Shown: one piece after another, positions 1-6,139 of the stretch | How the letters are laid out: every line of letters starts with the position of its first letter | How positions within the stretch are numbered: the first letter of the stretch is position 1 | Source: Chloroflexota bacterium | GTDB lineage: Bacteria; Chloroflexota; Limnocylindria; Limnocylindrales; CSP1-4 | Direction of reading: 5' to 3' | NCBI GenBank assembly: GCA_021789355.1 | Contig: JAJYJR010000046.1 | Span: forward strand, 1-17,620 | DNA length: 17,620 nt | Position numbers and translations under genes: made by a program | Notes under the pieces: generated by a model | What the model saw: the letters and a program-made list of their open reading frames with translations, nothing else | Told to the model about the DNA's origin: nothing | The model's database searches: none

Positions 1-193
1 CCCTCGGTATCAGCGTAGCCCCCGGTGTCAAGCCCCCCCTCCGGTGCTGGTCCGGGGCTGGGCGTGGCGATGGCCGTGGGAGGCGCTGTGGGGGTCGCTG
101 AGGGGGGTGGAGCGGAGGAGTGGCTCTCAGGCGGAACGCGGGCGGGCGTAGCTCCCGATCACGGCTCGCATCTGGACCCCACGGATCGCGGCG
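1..193 (-). other. Left edge: possible partial P/T-rich reading frame, start unclear
   Basis: No complete gene is visible. On the minus strand one frame stays open from a TGA near 161-159 to the window edge and would encode a Pro/Thr/Ala/Ser-rich linker-like peptide (it includes SATPTAPPTAIATPSPGP), but it has no ATG or GTG. The only start in it is a TTG at 31, preceded by a good GGAGG-type site. An ATG at 171 opens another frame that stops after 14 codons. The stretch could be the start of the next virion gene with a frameshift, a sequencing error in one of its C or G runs, or GC-rich non-coding DNA. Confidence 0.3.
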
Positions 194-616
194 TCACGCT
201 GGGACCACCCCTACCGCGAGTTGTAGATTCCCGCCGCCAACATTAGTAGCGCAGCGCGCCGAAACGTCAGCGTTGGCTGGGATCAAGAACTGCGGCGACG
301 GAAAGTAGAAGGGCGGCCAGGCGTTGTAGCCGACGTCGGTCGAGAAATAGGATCGCACGGTGAACGTCTCGGCCAAGATGACGTTGCCCGAGATGCGGAT
401 CTCGACGAAATAGACGCTGTTGAACTGACCCTGGATCACCGGGTAGGCCGCGTACAGCAGCGATTTGCCGATGACGTTGGCGGCGATGACGCTCACGAAA
501 GCGCCGTAGGTGAAAGCCGCGCCGTTAGCTACGAGCATGGCAGGCGCCGCTAGGATCGGATAGATGACCGATCCTTGGCTGCGGCTCGCGATCGGCGGAG
601 GAGCCCAGTACGGCAT
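194..616 (-). CDS. Beta-rich putative virion (vertex/adsorption) protein, 140 aa
   Basis: I do not recognise a family. The start ATG at 616 overlaps the TGA of the upstream gene by one base (TGATG), which fixes it. The product alternates hydrophobic and polar residues like a beta-sandwich, with short hydrophobic strands such as VYFVEIRISG and FLIPANADV, and a Gly-rich loop (NVGGGN) near the end. The layout of its last third (strand, 'aGD'-like turn, strand, Gly loop) loosely resembles the end of the 240-aa product encoded at 944-1666, so both may be single-jelly-roll-type surface proteins. It is the last clear gene of the virion block. A role in receptor binding or at the vertex is inference from position only. 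Confidence 0.7.
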   Translation of the reverse strand: MPYWAPPPIASRSQGSVIYPILAAPAMLVANGAAFTYGAFVSVIAANVIGKSLLYAAYPVIQGQFNSVYFVEIRISGNVILAETFTVRSYFSTDVGYNAWPPFYFPSPQFLIPANADVSARCATNVGGGNLQLAVGVVPA

Positions 617-777
617 CAGCTCTCGTCGAGCACCGGAGCAAGCGCACCGAAGAACAGCCCGAGCGCGAGGCTCGCCCACCAGTAGGACTGCGGGAACTGC
701 CCCACGCCGAACGCGATCCCGCCAGCCACGGCGTAGGAGGCGAGCGAGAGGCGGCGCGCGAGCTGCGCAGCGGTCAT
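616..777 (-). CDS. Small membrane protein with two TM segments, 53 aa
   Basis: The product has two hydrophobic segments, about residues 13-28 and 32-50 (the second contains YWWASLALGLFFGALAPVL), separated by a short QFPQS turn, with an Arg pair just before the first. The start at 777 is chosen because its ATG overlaps the TGA of the 57-aa upstream gene (ATGA), although the same frame also has an ATG at 801 and a GTG at 810. The stop overlaps the next ATG by one base. It is likely a component of the virion inner membrane, or less likely a holin, since a two-TM topology with charged ends fits both; the sequence does not decide. Confidence 0.72.
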   Translation of the reverse strand: MTAAQLARRLSLASYAVAGGIAFGVGQFPQSYWWASLALGLFFGALAPVLDES

Positions 778-947
778 GGCTTTGCTTCGTCGGGTATCCA
801 TACGTCCCACGTCCCGTCTCCGTTGTCACGCGCCATCTTGTAGGTCGGCTCGTTCACTGTCTTTGCCATGCGTGGAGGCCCAGCTCTGCCCCGCTCCGGC
901 GTCGCTACGAGAACGATCTTTCGTGTCACCAGGCGCCAGCCCTTCAC
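774..947 (-). CDS. Hypothetical protein, 57 aa
   Basis: This gene is found by overlap phasing: its GTG at 947 overlaps the TGA of the 240-aa gene (GTGA), and its own TGA overlaps the ATG of the 53-aa membrane protein (ATGA), so it fills the gap exactly. The N-terminal part is basic and hydrophobic (KGWRLVTRKIVLVA). The C-terminal half is polar and acidic with two Trp (DNGDGTWDVWIPDEAKP). An internal ATG at 869 would give a 31-aa version. A 41-codon frame starting at 951 overlaps it but stops at 826 without matching the next start, so it is less likely. No function can be assigned. Confidence 0.65.
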   Translation of the reverse strand: MKGWRLVTRKIVLVATPERGRAGPPRMAKTVNEPTYKMARDNGDGTWDVWIPDEAKP

Positions 948-1666
948 GCATCGAACTCTAATACCGTGAAGGTCCCATGGTGCAGGCTCGTTCCCCCCGC
1001 CCCCCCGTCGAACGTGATAAGGGCGATCCTGTCTCCGGCAGAAATGAACAGATCGGATCCGGCCTCGAGATCGGCACGGGTCTTTGCCGCATTCTCAACG
1101 TACAGAAATGCGTCCTTCCAGAAGTAGTACGCATTCGGCCCGTTGATGTAGTACTGAATGTTCGTCTCGATGTAGACCTGCGTCGCGGAGTAGCCTCCTA
1201 GGGATTCCGTTACCAATTCACCCACCGTTACATGCGCTCGGCGATTCGCCGGGCAGGTGTACTGCTCCCAGATCGTCGCGGCTTCTGGCGCGGCGATGAT
1301 CTCATAGGCGTAGAAGATCGACGTGATGGGATTGCGATCCTCATAAGGCGCGCGTGCGCCGCGTGACGAATATCCGGTCGTTGGTGAAAGCAGGGCATCC
1401 GTGAACGTGAGCGTGCACTGTTCACTGGTCGTAGCCACCGGCTGAGTGACCGAGGGCGGAGCTTTCCATTCGGCTTTGGCGCGATCTGTCGGAGGATCGA
1501 GGGCTAGGACTTTGCCGGTCGTTCCTGGCTCCGCGAACCGGCCTGAGTCATCGACGTAGATCCAACTCTGCGACGTATTGTCCACGATCACGGATCTCGC
1601 GATGAATCCGAGGGCCTGATCTTGAAGATCGGTCCCTGGCGCGACGGAGAACTGCCGCTGGGTCAT
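944..1666 (-). CDS. Two-domain beta-rich virion protein, 240 aa (adsorption/vertex candidate)
   Basis: The N-terminal domain (about residues 20-75) contains VDNTSQSWIYV followed by a GKVLALDPP strand and a KAPPSVTQP linker. It aligns with residues 82-133 of the neighbouring 164-aa product (VDNFTTQWIYV, then GRVMRL and ETPPGVTPP), so the two genes share a module, probably by duplication. The C-terminal part (about residues 100-240) is rich in beta strands and aromatic residues (IQYYINGPNAYYFW) and ends in a strand, 'SAGD', strand, Gly-rich loop pattern seen in phage beta-sandwich surface proteins. ATG at 1666 lies six bases beyond the upstream stop. Its position in the virion block suggests a capsid-surface or receptor-binding role (inference). 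Confidence 0.75.
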   Translation of the reverse strand: MTQRQFSVAPGTDLQDQALGFIARSVIVDNTSQSWIYVDDSGRFAEPGTTGKVLALDPPTDRAKAEWKAPPSVTQPVATTSEQCTLTFTDALLSPTTGYSSRGARAPYEDRNPITSIFYAYEIIAAPEAATIWEQYTCPANRRAHVTVGELVTESLGGYSATQVYIETNIQYYINGPNAYYFWKDAFLYVENAAKTRADLEAGSDLFISAGDRIALITFDGGAGGTSLHHGTFTVLEFDA

Positions 1667-1672
1667 TCCAGA

Positions 1673-2167
1673 TCAGGCGAAGGTGAACGCGGCGCCGATG
1701 AGCACGCCCTCGCGCTCGGGGATCTCCTCCTCGTACCACACGAGGACCGCGACCTCTGTCGTGCTCACGGCCGGCGGCGTCACGCCGGGAGGCGTCTCGA
1801 ACCAGACCGATCGGCTCGTGACCCCCGAGAGGCGCATGACGCGGCCATACCACGTCGGCGGCACCCAGAGCCCTGTCTCGCGGACGTAGATCCACTGCGT
1901 CGTGAAGTTGTCCACGCGCAGGCTCGTCGCCGGGAACGGCAGCGGGGCCTCGGCCGCGGCGGCGGTCTGCTTGAGCGTCCCGAGCCCCGGGAGAGCGGAG
2001 GGCGGCTTGACCTGCCACACGGCCGTCGAGAGCGCGTGCTGGCCCTTGGGGATGACGATCGACGCGCGGCGCGGCGGAACGGGCGGGGGCGGCGTGTAGA
2101 TGCCGGGGATAGGGACGCTCGGAGACGGAACGCCCGCCGGTTGCTCGCTCACATTCTCTTCCGGCAT
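1673..2167 (-). CDS. Pro-rich N-terminus plus beta module; virion protein, 164 aa
   Basis: Residues 1-35 are Pro-rich and probably disordered (PGIYTPPPPVPPRRA), a shape common in proteins that reach through or bridge capsid parts. Residues 82-133 carry the 'VDN-x4-WIYV ... TPPGVTPP' module shared with the 240-aa downstream product. The end (LVWYEEEIPEREGVLIGAAFTFA) looks like two further strands. ATG at 2167 follows the upstream TGA by one base, with a good ribosome-binding site (AAGGTG) at about five bases. The shared module may bind the same partner as the downstream protein; no specific function is known to me. Confidence 0.75.
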   Translation of the reverse strand: MPEENVSEQPAGVPSPSVPIPGIYTPPPPVPPRRASIVIPKGQHALSTAVWQVKPPSALPGLGTLKQTAAAAEAPLPFPATSLRVDNFTTQWIYVRETGLWVPPTWYGRVMRLSGVTSRSVWFETPPGVTPPAVSTTEVAVLVWYEEEIPEREGVLIGAAFTFA

Positions 2168-2168
2168 C

Positions 2169-2651
2169 TCACACCTTCCCTACGACGGCTTCGCCGTGCC
2201 GCTCGAAGTCCTCGGTCGCCGGAGCCGCGTAGATACTAGCGCCCCACACGATCAGGACGAGCCCCGCGGCGATGGTCGCGATCTTGCCCCAGTCGGGGTT
2301 GCCGAAGAGGCCGGAGAGCGCGTTCTGCGCGGCCTGCTGGATCTGCTTTGTGACCTCGTTCTGAACGGCCTGTTTGGCCTGATCGACGAAGGAACCGGCG
2401 ACCTGTCCGATCGCTGTCGTGAACTCGGGAGAGACCCTTCCCATGGATCCGCTATCGGCTTGCTTCTGTAGGTCGTAGGCACTTTGTTGAAGCGCGCTTT
2501 TCGACACGTTCGGAAACTCTCGCTCGATCTCTGCGGCTATGTCCGCCGGCGTCGCCATGAAGAACGGCTCTCCTGGGATGATCTTCTGCAGCGCGAGCTC
2601 GGAGATGCGCTGCTGTATCCGCCTTTGAGTCGCCGGGTCGGTGCCGTTCAT
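2169..2651 (-). CDS. Membrane-anchored helical protein, 160 aa
   Basis: The product is mostly helical and Gln-rich: residues 7-25 and 34-65 look like amphipathic helices, residues 82-115 form a Gln/Ala/Val-rich segment, and one transmembrane helix lies at about 123-141 (IATIAAGLVLIVWGASIYA), leaving a short charged C-terminal tail. The start at 2651 overlaps the stop of the transglycosylase gene (ATGA). An in-frame upstream extension to 3131 exists, but it would run through the transglycosylase gene and is discounted. It is probably an internal-membrane virion protein whose large N-terminal domain faces either the capsid or the DNA; I do not recognise the family. Confidence 0.75.
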   Translation of the reverse strand: MNGTDPATQRRIQQRISELALQKIIPGEPFFMATPADIAAEIEREFPNVSKSALQQSAYDLQKQADSGSMGRVSPEFTTAIGQVAGSFVDQAKQAVQNEVTKQIQQAAQNALSGLFGNPDWGKIATIAAGLVLIVWGASIYAAPATEDFERHGEAVVGKV

Positions 2652-3292
2652 AGTCCGAGGTTCGCTTTCACTTCCGGTCCCTTGCTGAGCACGACCGCGC
2701 CCGCGATCCCCGCAGCGAACACCGCGGCCATTCTCGAGGCGCCCGGACCGATGTAGGTCATCGCATAGAGCGTCCCCCACAGGATCGGGTAGGCGAGGAT
2801 GAACATGCCGAAGCCGGGTTTGATGTTGAAAGGCCCGGTGCCGATGGCGGGCAAGCTCGGCGCGGCGCCGACATCGAACGGAGCGACGTCCTTCGGCTCG
2901 CCCGTCCCATAGCCGCGCGAGGGATCGCCGGTGTTGTAGTAGTTGATCGCCGCGCCCCAGGAGCCGAACTTGTCGAAGTATGCGCGAAGCTTCGACGCCG
3001 CCGTATCGGCCTGCTCCTGCATCGTTCCGAGCAGGTTCGGGGTCAGCCCGAAGAAGCCACCATTGCCCCCGTTCGCGCTCGTCGTGTATCCGACCTCTTG
3101 ATAGGCGGCGGCTGTCGCTGACTGGGACCATGACGCGAAGGGCGCTTCCGTGTTGGCGACCTTGGTCAGTACGTCAACGGGGACGCCGTGGAGCGAAGAG
3201 GCGTTCGAGATCGCCGTCTGAAGCCCCGCGACACTCGGCGCGTCCGCGACCGTCGTGGGATCGCGCGCGAAGCCGGTGAACGGGTTCCCCAC
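2648..3292 (-). CDS. Membrane-anchored lytic transglycosylase (SLT-like), 214 aa
   Basis: Residues 28-125 have the shape of a soluble-lytic-transglycosylase/goose-lysozyme fold: a helix leading to the probable catalytic Glu49 (VLTKVANTEAPF), a GGFFGLTPN segment at 78-86 matching the family's 'G(L/F)mQi.P' turn, and NYYNTG at 118-123 matching the 'aYNaG' motif. Two hydrophobic segments follow at about 161-182 and 188-203. Such enzymes cleave the glycan strand of peptidoglycan; a C-terminal membrane anchor fits a virion enzyme that opens the wall at entry, like PRD1 P7. GTG at 3292 is chosen because it lies four bases after the upstream stop, with AAGG upstream. The same frame is open to 3472, but that would overlap the collagen-like gene. 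Confidence 0.82.
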   Translation of the reverse strand: MGNPFTGFARDPTTVADAPSVAGLQTAISNASSLHGVPVDVLTKVANTEAPFASWSQSATAAAYQEVGYTTSANGGNGGFFGLTPNLLGTMQEQADTAASKLRAYFDKFGSWGAAINYYNTGDPSRGYGTGEPKDVAPFDVGAAPSLPAIGTGPFNIKPGFGMFILAYPILWGTLYAMTYIGPGASRMAAVFAAGIAGAVVLSKGPEVKANLGL

Positions 3293-3296
3293 CCGC

Positions 3297-3989
3297 TCAG
3301 CCCTTGTAGCCGAACTTGCTGAGGAACGCAGCCATCGCGGCAGTCGGTTTGGCTGTGATGATGGGGGTTTCGGCAGGGCGCCCAGACGATATGCGTTCGG
3401 CGTTCGAGACCGCTTGCGCGTGGGTGTAAATGAACTGTGGGGTTTTGAAGATCTCGGGCAAGGGCTCTCCACTCTTTGGGACTGCGACCGGAGTCTTGGA
3501 TATCGAGTAGGTATTGCCTCCAGTAGTGAACGTGCTTGGAGTTAGCGCAGTGATGGGCACGCCGGTCACCAGACGATCCGTCGTAGCGATAAAGGAATTC
3601 GATCCTTGAGGCTGCAACTTTGGGGTGACATCCGGAGTTTTTTGGATGGCCGCCGGACCCGCCGGACCCGCCGGACCCGCAGCACCCGTAGCACCCGTAG
3701 CACCCGTAGCACCCGTAGCACCCGTAGCACCCGTAGCACCCGTAGCACCCGCCGGACCCGCAACTCCTCCAGAATTTCCCGCCCCTACTGTCGCGGACCC
3801 GGCATCGCCAGCCCCCACGGTCGTGGGAACGGACGAGGCGGGCGCGATGGTCGAGCCTCCAGAGCTTGAGCCGCCACCATTGGCGATCTTCATGCCGATG
3901 ACGACGGCCGCGGCGCCGCCGAGGCCCCAGATCCACAGCGGGAAGGGACCGATCTTCTTGGTGGCGGCGCTCTTGATCTTCTCGAGCAC
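3297..3989 (-). CDS. Membrane-anchored collagen-like protein (spike/fibre candidate), 230 aa
   Basis: The order is: a short basic N-terminus (KIKSAATKK), one TM helix at about 16-36 (FPLWIWGLGGAAAVVIGMKIA), a Gly/Ser/Thr-rich stalk (38-77), twelve perfect Gly-X-Y triplets at 78-113 (GPA, seven GAT, GAA, three GPA), then a 115-residue C-terminal domain rich in Thr, Pro and beta-prone residues. Collagen-like triplets trimerise; PRD1 spike protein P5 and many phage fibres have them. The TM segment suggests anchoring in the virion membrane with the stalk crossing the capsid (inference). GTG at 3989 has a good GAGGT site six bases upstream and starts four bases after the upstream TAG. The triplets are coded by near-identical 9-bp repeats, so length variation between relatives is likely. 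Confidence 0.82.
   Translation of the reverse strand: MLEKIKSAATKKIGPFPLWIWGLGGAAAVVIGMKIANGGGSSSGGSTIAPASSVPTTVGAGDAGSATVGAGNSGGVAGPAGATGATGATGATGATGATGATGAAGPAGPAGPAAIQKTPDVTPKLQPQGSNSFIATTDRLVTGVPITALTPSTFTTGGNTYSISKTPVAVPKSGEPLPEIFKTPQFIYTHAQAVSNAERISSGRPAETPIITAKPTAAMAAFLSKFGYKG
3652..3759 (-). repeat. 9-bp tandem repeat coding Gly-X-Y triplets
   Basis: Twelve 9-bp units lie head to tail on the plus-strand text: three gccggaccc, one gcagcaccc, seven identical gtagcaccc and one gccggaccc. They encode the collagen-like triplets of the 230-aa protein. The seven identical units leave no synonymous variation, which suggests recent expansion by slippage. Confidence 0.95.
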
Positions 3990-3993
3990 GTCG

Positions 3994-4506
3994 CTACCTC
4001 ACACGAACAGGGATGAAGCTTGACGGCATCCCGCTGGAGTCGTCCATGACGTAGCGGCGCTGCGCGACCGCGCCGCGCGGAGCGACCGACGTCGTGCCGC
4101 GAGAGCGAGGCGTCGGAGCCAGGTGAGCGAAGGCGTAGGCGTTGTCTCCATCCGGGCAGAGCTTGCCGACCGTGGCGCTGCCGACCGTGTTCGGGCCGGT
4201 GTAACCGTCGTTCGCCTTGACGAACCGTCGCGGGATGCGCTGCGGCGGCGGGCCGTACTCGAGCGCACCGATGTCGTCAACAGGCGTCGGCCGCGGGCCG
4301 TATGTCGCGGCGCGGCTGATCCCCGAGCCGAGATCGACGGGGCGCTGGACCTGGACCGGGCGCGTGCCGATCTGAGCGGGACGGCGCTCCCAGCCCTGCG
4401 TGATACGGCCGGAAGCGGCCGACCCAGCCGTGTGTGTTCCGGGCGGATTGCTGACCATGCCCCACTTCGGCTCGGGCTTGCGCCGGAAGAAGTCGAAGAG
4501 GTTCAT
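3994..4506 (-). CDS. Basic hypothetical virion protein, 170 aa
   Basis: No domain is recognised. The product is Arg/Pro/Gly-rich and strongly basic overall, with an N-terminal FDFFRRKPEPKWG stretch, several Arg-Pro turns in the middle (RRPAQIGTRPVQVQRPVD) and few hydrophobic runs, so it is probably extended or disordered and could bind DNA or bridge capsid parts. The start ATG at 4506 overlaps the stop of the 61-aa membrane protein (ATGA), and the TAG lies four bases before the collagen-like gene. There is no signal peptide or TM helix. A role in packaging, condensation or as a minor capsid protein is inference from charge and position. Confidence 0.7.
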   Translation of the reverse strand: MNLFDFFRRKPEPKWGMVSNPPGTHTAGSAASGRITQGWERRPAQIGTRPVQVQRPVDLGSGISRAATYGPRPTPVDDIGALEYGPPPQRIPRRFVKANDGYTGPNTVGSATVGKLCPDGDNAYAFAHLAPTPRSRGTTSVAPRGAVAQRRYVMDDSSGMPSSFIPVRVR

Positions 4507-4688
4507 CCCTGGCGATCCTCGTGGAGCTTCTGGAGTCGGCCGGTCGCCCAGCCGCGCATGGCTATCTGCCGGACCACGGCATCCGCGCGCTCGATGTTCG
4601 CCGCCGCGGCGAGCTCAGCCACGCACACGGCGAGCACACCGAGAACGAAGCCCCCTCCCACGAGGCAGGCGTCGCGCCAGAAGCTCAT
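4503..4688 (-). CDS. Single-TM mini-protein, 61 aa
   Basis: One TM helix lies at about residues 8-29 (CLVGGGFVLGVLAVCVAELAAA), followed by an amphipathic basic tail (VVRQIAMRGWATGRLQKLHEDRQG). ATG at 4688 overlaps the stop of the 52-aa gene (ATGA) and its own stop overlaps the next ATG. An upstream in-frame extension to 4922 is Arg-rich and lies over two neighbouring genes, so it is rejected. This is one of a series of membrane mini-proteins in the virion block, probably structural components of the internal membrane. Confidence 0.75.
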   Translation of the reverse strand: MSFWRDACLVGGGFVLGVLAVCVAELAAAANIERADAVVRQIAMRGWATGRLQKLHEDRQG

Positions 4689-4843
4689 GAGCCCCGCTGG
4701 GTGGCCGAGTCGATGACCTTGGCGAAGCCGTCCGTCAGCGAGCCGATGATCTTCGCGGTCTTGTCCCCGCGCACGATGCCCGCGACGATGAACGAGCCGA
4801 CCACGATCGTCGCGGCGAGAGAGAAAACGTCTTTGACGACCAT
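4685..4843 (-). CDS. Single-TM mini-protein, 52 aa
   Basis: The product begins MVVKDVFSLAATIVVGSFIV, with a hydrophobic helix at about 8-24, then a basic turn (RGDKTAK) and an amphipathic helix with periodic Ile/Leu/Phe/Val (31-46). The start ATG at 4843 overlaps the upstream TGA by one base (TGATG) and the stop overlaps the next ATG by four, so the gene fits exactly between its neighbours. A virion membrane protein is likely; no family is recognised. Confidence 0.72.
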   Translation of the reverse strand: MVVKDVFSLAATIVVGSFIVAGIVRGDKTAKIIGSLTDGFAKVIDSATQRGS

Positions 4844-5040
4844 CAGAACGGCTTACCTCCTCCCGCGGCGCCGGACTTACCCGGCGGCGGAACTTCTGGC
4901 CGAAGGCCCGCAGACGCCCCACCGTGTGAGAACGCCGTCACATAGGCGATCGCCTTGCGCGCCCACTGCGTCTGAGCGGCGACCACGACGAGCCCGATCA
5001 CGACCATGCTCACGGTGATGATCGTCCGATCGCGGTTCAT
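4843..5040 (-). CDS. Single-TM protein with Gly/Pro tail, 65 aa
   Basis: A short charged N-terminus (MNRDRT) precedes a TM helix at about 7-23 (IITVSMVVIGLVVVAAQ), a basic linker, and a flexible Gly/Pro-rich tail (PPPGKSGAAGGGKPF). The start overlaps the stop of the 25-aa gene upstream (ATGA). It belongs to the same run of small virion membrane proteins; the tail could contact the capsid shell (inference). Confidence 0.73.
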   Translation of the reverse strand: MNRDRTIITVSMVVIGLVVVAAQTQWARKAIAYVTAFSHGGASAGLRPEVPPPGKSGAAGGGKPF

Positions 5041-5114
5041 GCGCTCACCGGCTTGAGGGCGAGGTAGACGAGCCCCACCCCAGCGACGACCATGAGCAAG
5101 CCGATCAGGTTCAT
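5037..5114 (-). CDS. Very small single-TM peptide, 25 aa
   Basis: The product is MNLIGLLMVVAGVGLVYLAL followed by KPVSA: one hydrophobic helix with a single Lys near the end. It is accepted despite its size because both ends lock into the neighbours with 4-nt ATGA overlaps, the same junction used throughout this operon, and because similar peptides sit nearby at 5833-5901 and 5732-5836. A membrane component of the virion is likely. Confidence 0.6.
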   Translation of the reverse strand: MNLIGLLMVVAGVGLVYLALKPVSA

Positions 5115-5392
5115 GCGGCCTTCACCAGATTGACGCGCTGGCCGATGAAGAACGAGACGAGCGAGACATCGAGCGTCCAGAGCTGGCCGTCAACGCTCTT
5201 GCCGAAGGCCAGCAGATAGATGGTCACGCCGACGAAGGCGAGCACCACGAACGCCTGCCCGAACGCGAGGATGATCGCTTGCAGGTGGGCATCGCCGGGC
5301 GGCGCGTTCCCCGAAGCCGGAAGGTTCAAGTCGGACCCCCCGGCCATTCCGAGCGCCAGCGCGCCGGCCAGGACATCTCCGATGTGCGCCAC
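5111..5392 (-). CDS. Membrane protein, 93 aa
   Basis: A strong TM helix lies at about 40-63 (IILAFGQAFVVLAFVGVTIY...), with a weaker hydrophobic stretch at 4-18 (IGDVLAGALALGMAGG) and another near 76-84. The connecting loop (DLNLPASGNAPPGDAH) is polar and Pro/Gly-rich. GTG at 5392 starts five bases after the upstream TAA and is preferred; a TTG at 5419 in the same frame would add nine residues and overlap the upstream gene by 23 bases. It is probably an integral virion membrane protein; the two- or three-segment topology would also suit a small pore or DNA-delivery protein. Confidence 0.7.
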   Translation of the reverse strand: MAHIGDVLAGALALGMAGGSDLNLPASGNAPPGDAHLQAIILAFGQAFVVLAFVGVTIYLLAFGKSVDGQLWTLDVSLVSFFIGQRVNLVKAA

Positions 5393-5396
5393 GGCC

Positions 5397-5732
5397 TTAG
5401 AGCCCTGGAGCTCGAACAACGTCGAACCCCCACAGCTTGGACGTGACCGCCGCGATAGCGGCCGAGAACTCGTTCGCCAGCTTGAGCTCGATCTTTCCCG
5501 TCGAGAGCTGGATCCGCAGGCCAGCGAGCGCGTAGTGAGCTGGGAGCGCGCCGCTGATCGGCGAGGCCCCGACCGGGATGTCGTTCGAGGTCAGGATGTC
5601 CGCGACGGTCACTTCGTTGACCGAGCTGGAGTGCGCCCCGGCACTATGCAGTCCGACCTTCGCCATGTACTTACGGGTGCCAATCGGGTTGCTCTGGCTC
5701 GTGTAGTAGCCGCCCACTTCTCGGTTCGGCAT
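5397..5732 (-). CDS. Hypothetical virion protein, 111 aa
   Basis: This is the only sizeable soluble product in the run of membrane mini-proteins. The N-terminal half is polar (GGYYTSQSNPIGTRKYMAKV, then SAGAHSSSVNEV); the second half has beta-like strands (YALAGLRIQLSTGKIELKL) ending in a short helix. ATG at 5732 overlaps the upstream stop by one base (TGATG). It may be a minor capsid or penton-type protein, since DJR viruses usually place such a gene near the major capsid gene, but I see no diagnostic motif. Confidence 0.7.
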   Translation of the reverse strand: MPNREVGGYYTSQSNPIGTRKYMAKVGLHSAGAHSSSVNEVTVADILTSNDIPVGASPISGALPAHYALAGLRIQLSTGKIELKLANEFSAAIAAVTSKLWGFDVVRAPGL

Positions 5733-5836
5733 CAGAACACCTTCCCTGTGCGCTTGTAGTGCGCCACGACGAAGTAGCCGACGATCGCTCCGATCACGAA
5801 GCTGAACGTGATCTCAGGAAGTCCGTCGATCTTCAC
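5732..5836 (-). CDS. Single-TM mini-protein, 34 aa
   Basis: The product is MKIDGLPEITFSFVIGAIVG, then YFVVAHYKRTGKVF: one TM helix at about 10-25 followed by a basic tail. Its GTG at 5836 overlaps the stop of the 22-aa gene (GTGA) and its stop overlaps the ATG of the 111-aa gene by one base. It is probably another virion membrane component. Confidence 0.62.
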   Translation of the reverse strand: MKIDGLPEITFSFVIGAIVGYFVVAHYKRTGKVF

Positions 5837-5901
5837 TTCGTCCTCCACCACGCGAGCACGGCTCCGACGAGCAGGCCCGAGAACAAACCGAGACTCCTCA
5901 T
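5833..5901 (-). CDS. Single-TM peptide, 22 aa
   Basis: The product is MRSLGLFSGLLVGAVLAWWR plus TK: a single hydrophobic helix with Arg at both ends and two Trp at the membrane edge. Despite its size it has one of the best ribosome-binding sites in the window (GGGAGGG, about six bases before the ATG) and a GTGA overlap with the next gene, so I regard it as real. Confidence 0.6.
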   Translation of the reverse strand: MRSLGLFSGLLVGAVLAWWRTK

Positions 5902-5911
5902 TTCGCCCTCC

Positions 5912-6139
5912 CTAGAGCTGGTGCCCGCGCGTCCAGTAATGGAACGCGACCAGGCCCGCCAGGACCAGACCGTAGAAGATCAGGGACTGGCGGCCGATGT
6001 CCGCTGTGCTCGATGCGCTGAGCGAGCCGCTGAGCAGCGACGTATTCCCTCCCCCGCGGCTGCCGTCGCTGACGCTCACCGGGCGCGAGCGCGAGAGCCC
6101 GACCCGGCCGAGGCGTGCGGCGATGTCCGTGCTGAGCAT
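5912..6139 (-). CDS. Single-TM protein directly after the major capsid gene, 75 aa
   Basis: The ATG at 6139 follows the TAG of the capsid gene with no gap. Residues 1-50 are polar, Ser/Gly/Arg-rich and probably flexible; a TM helix lies at about 53-69 (LIFYGLVLAGLVAFHYW), with a short basic end. The topology, a flexible polar arm and a C-terminal anchor, would suit a protein that links the capsid shell to the membrane, as PRD1 P16 does at the vertices; this is analogy, not homology. Confidence 0.72.
   Translation of the reverse strand: MLSTDIAARLGRVGLSRSRPVSVSDGSRGGGNTSLLSGSLSASSTADIGRQSLIFYGLVLAGLVAFHYWTRGHQL

Noticed and set aside
826..951. 41-codon minus frame from ATG 951
   Set aside because: It overlaps the phased 57-aa gene and its stop does not meet the next start; composition is Ser/Asp/Arg-rich without pattern.
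3652..3759. CRISPR array
   Set aside because: The repeat is 9 bp, in frame, without spacers, and encodes Gly-X-Y triplets. The 12-bp repeat at 17398-17620 is likewise in-frame coding.
3566..3869. Open frames giving VLRVLR or RSTRST repeats over the 9-bp repeat on both strands
   Set aside because: These are other-frame readings of the collagen-like repeat; only the 230-aa frame has a TM anchor, a ribosome-binding site and correct spacing to its neighbours.
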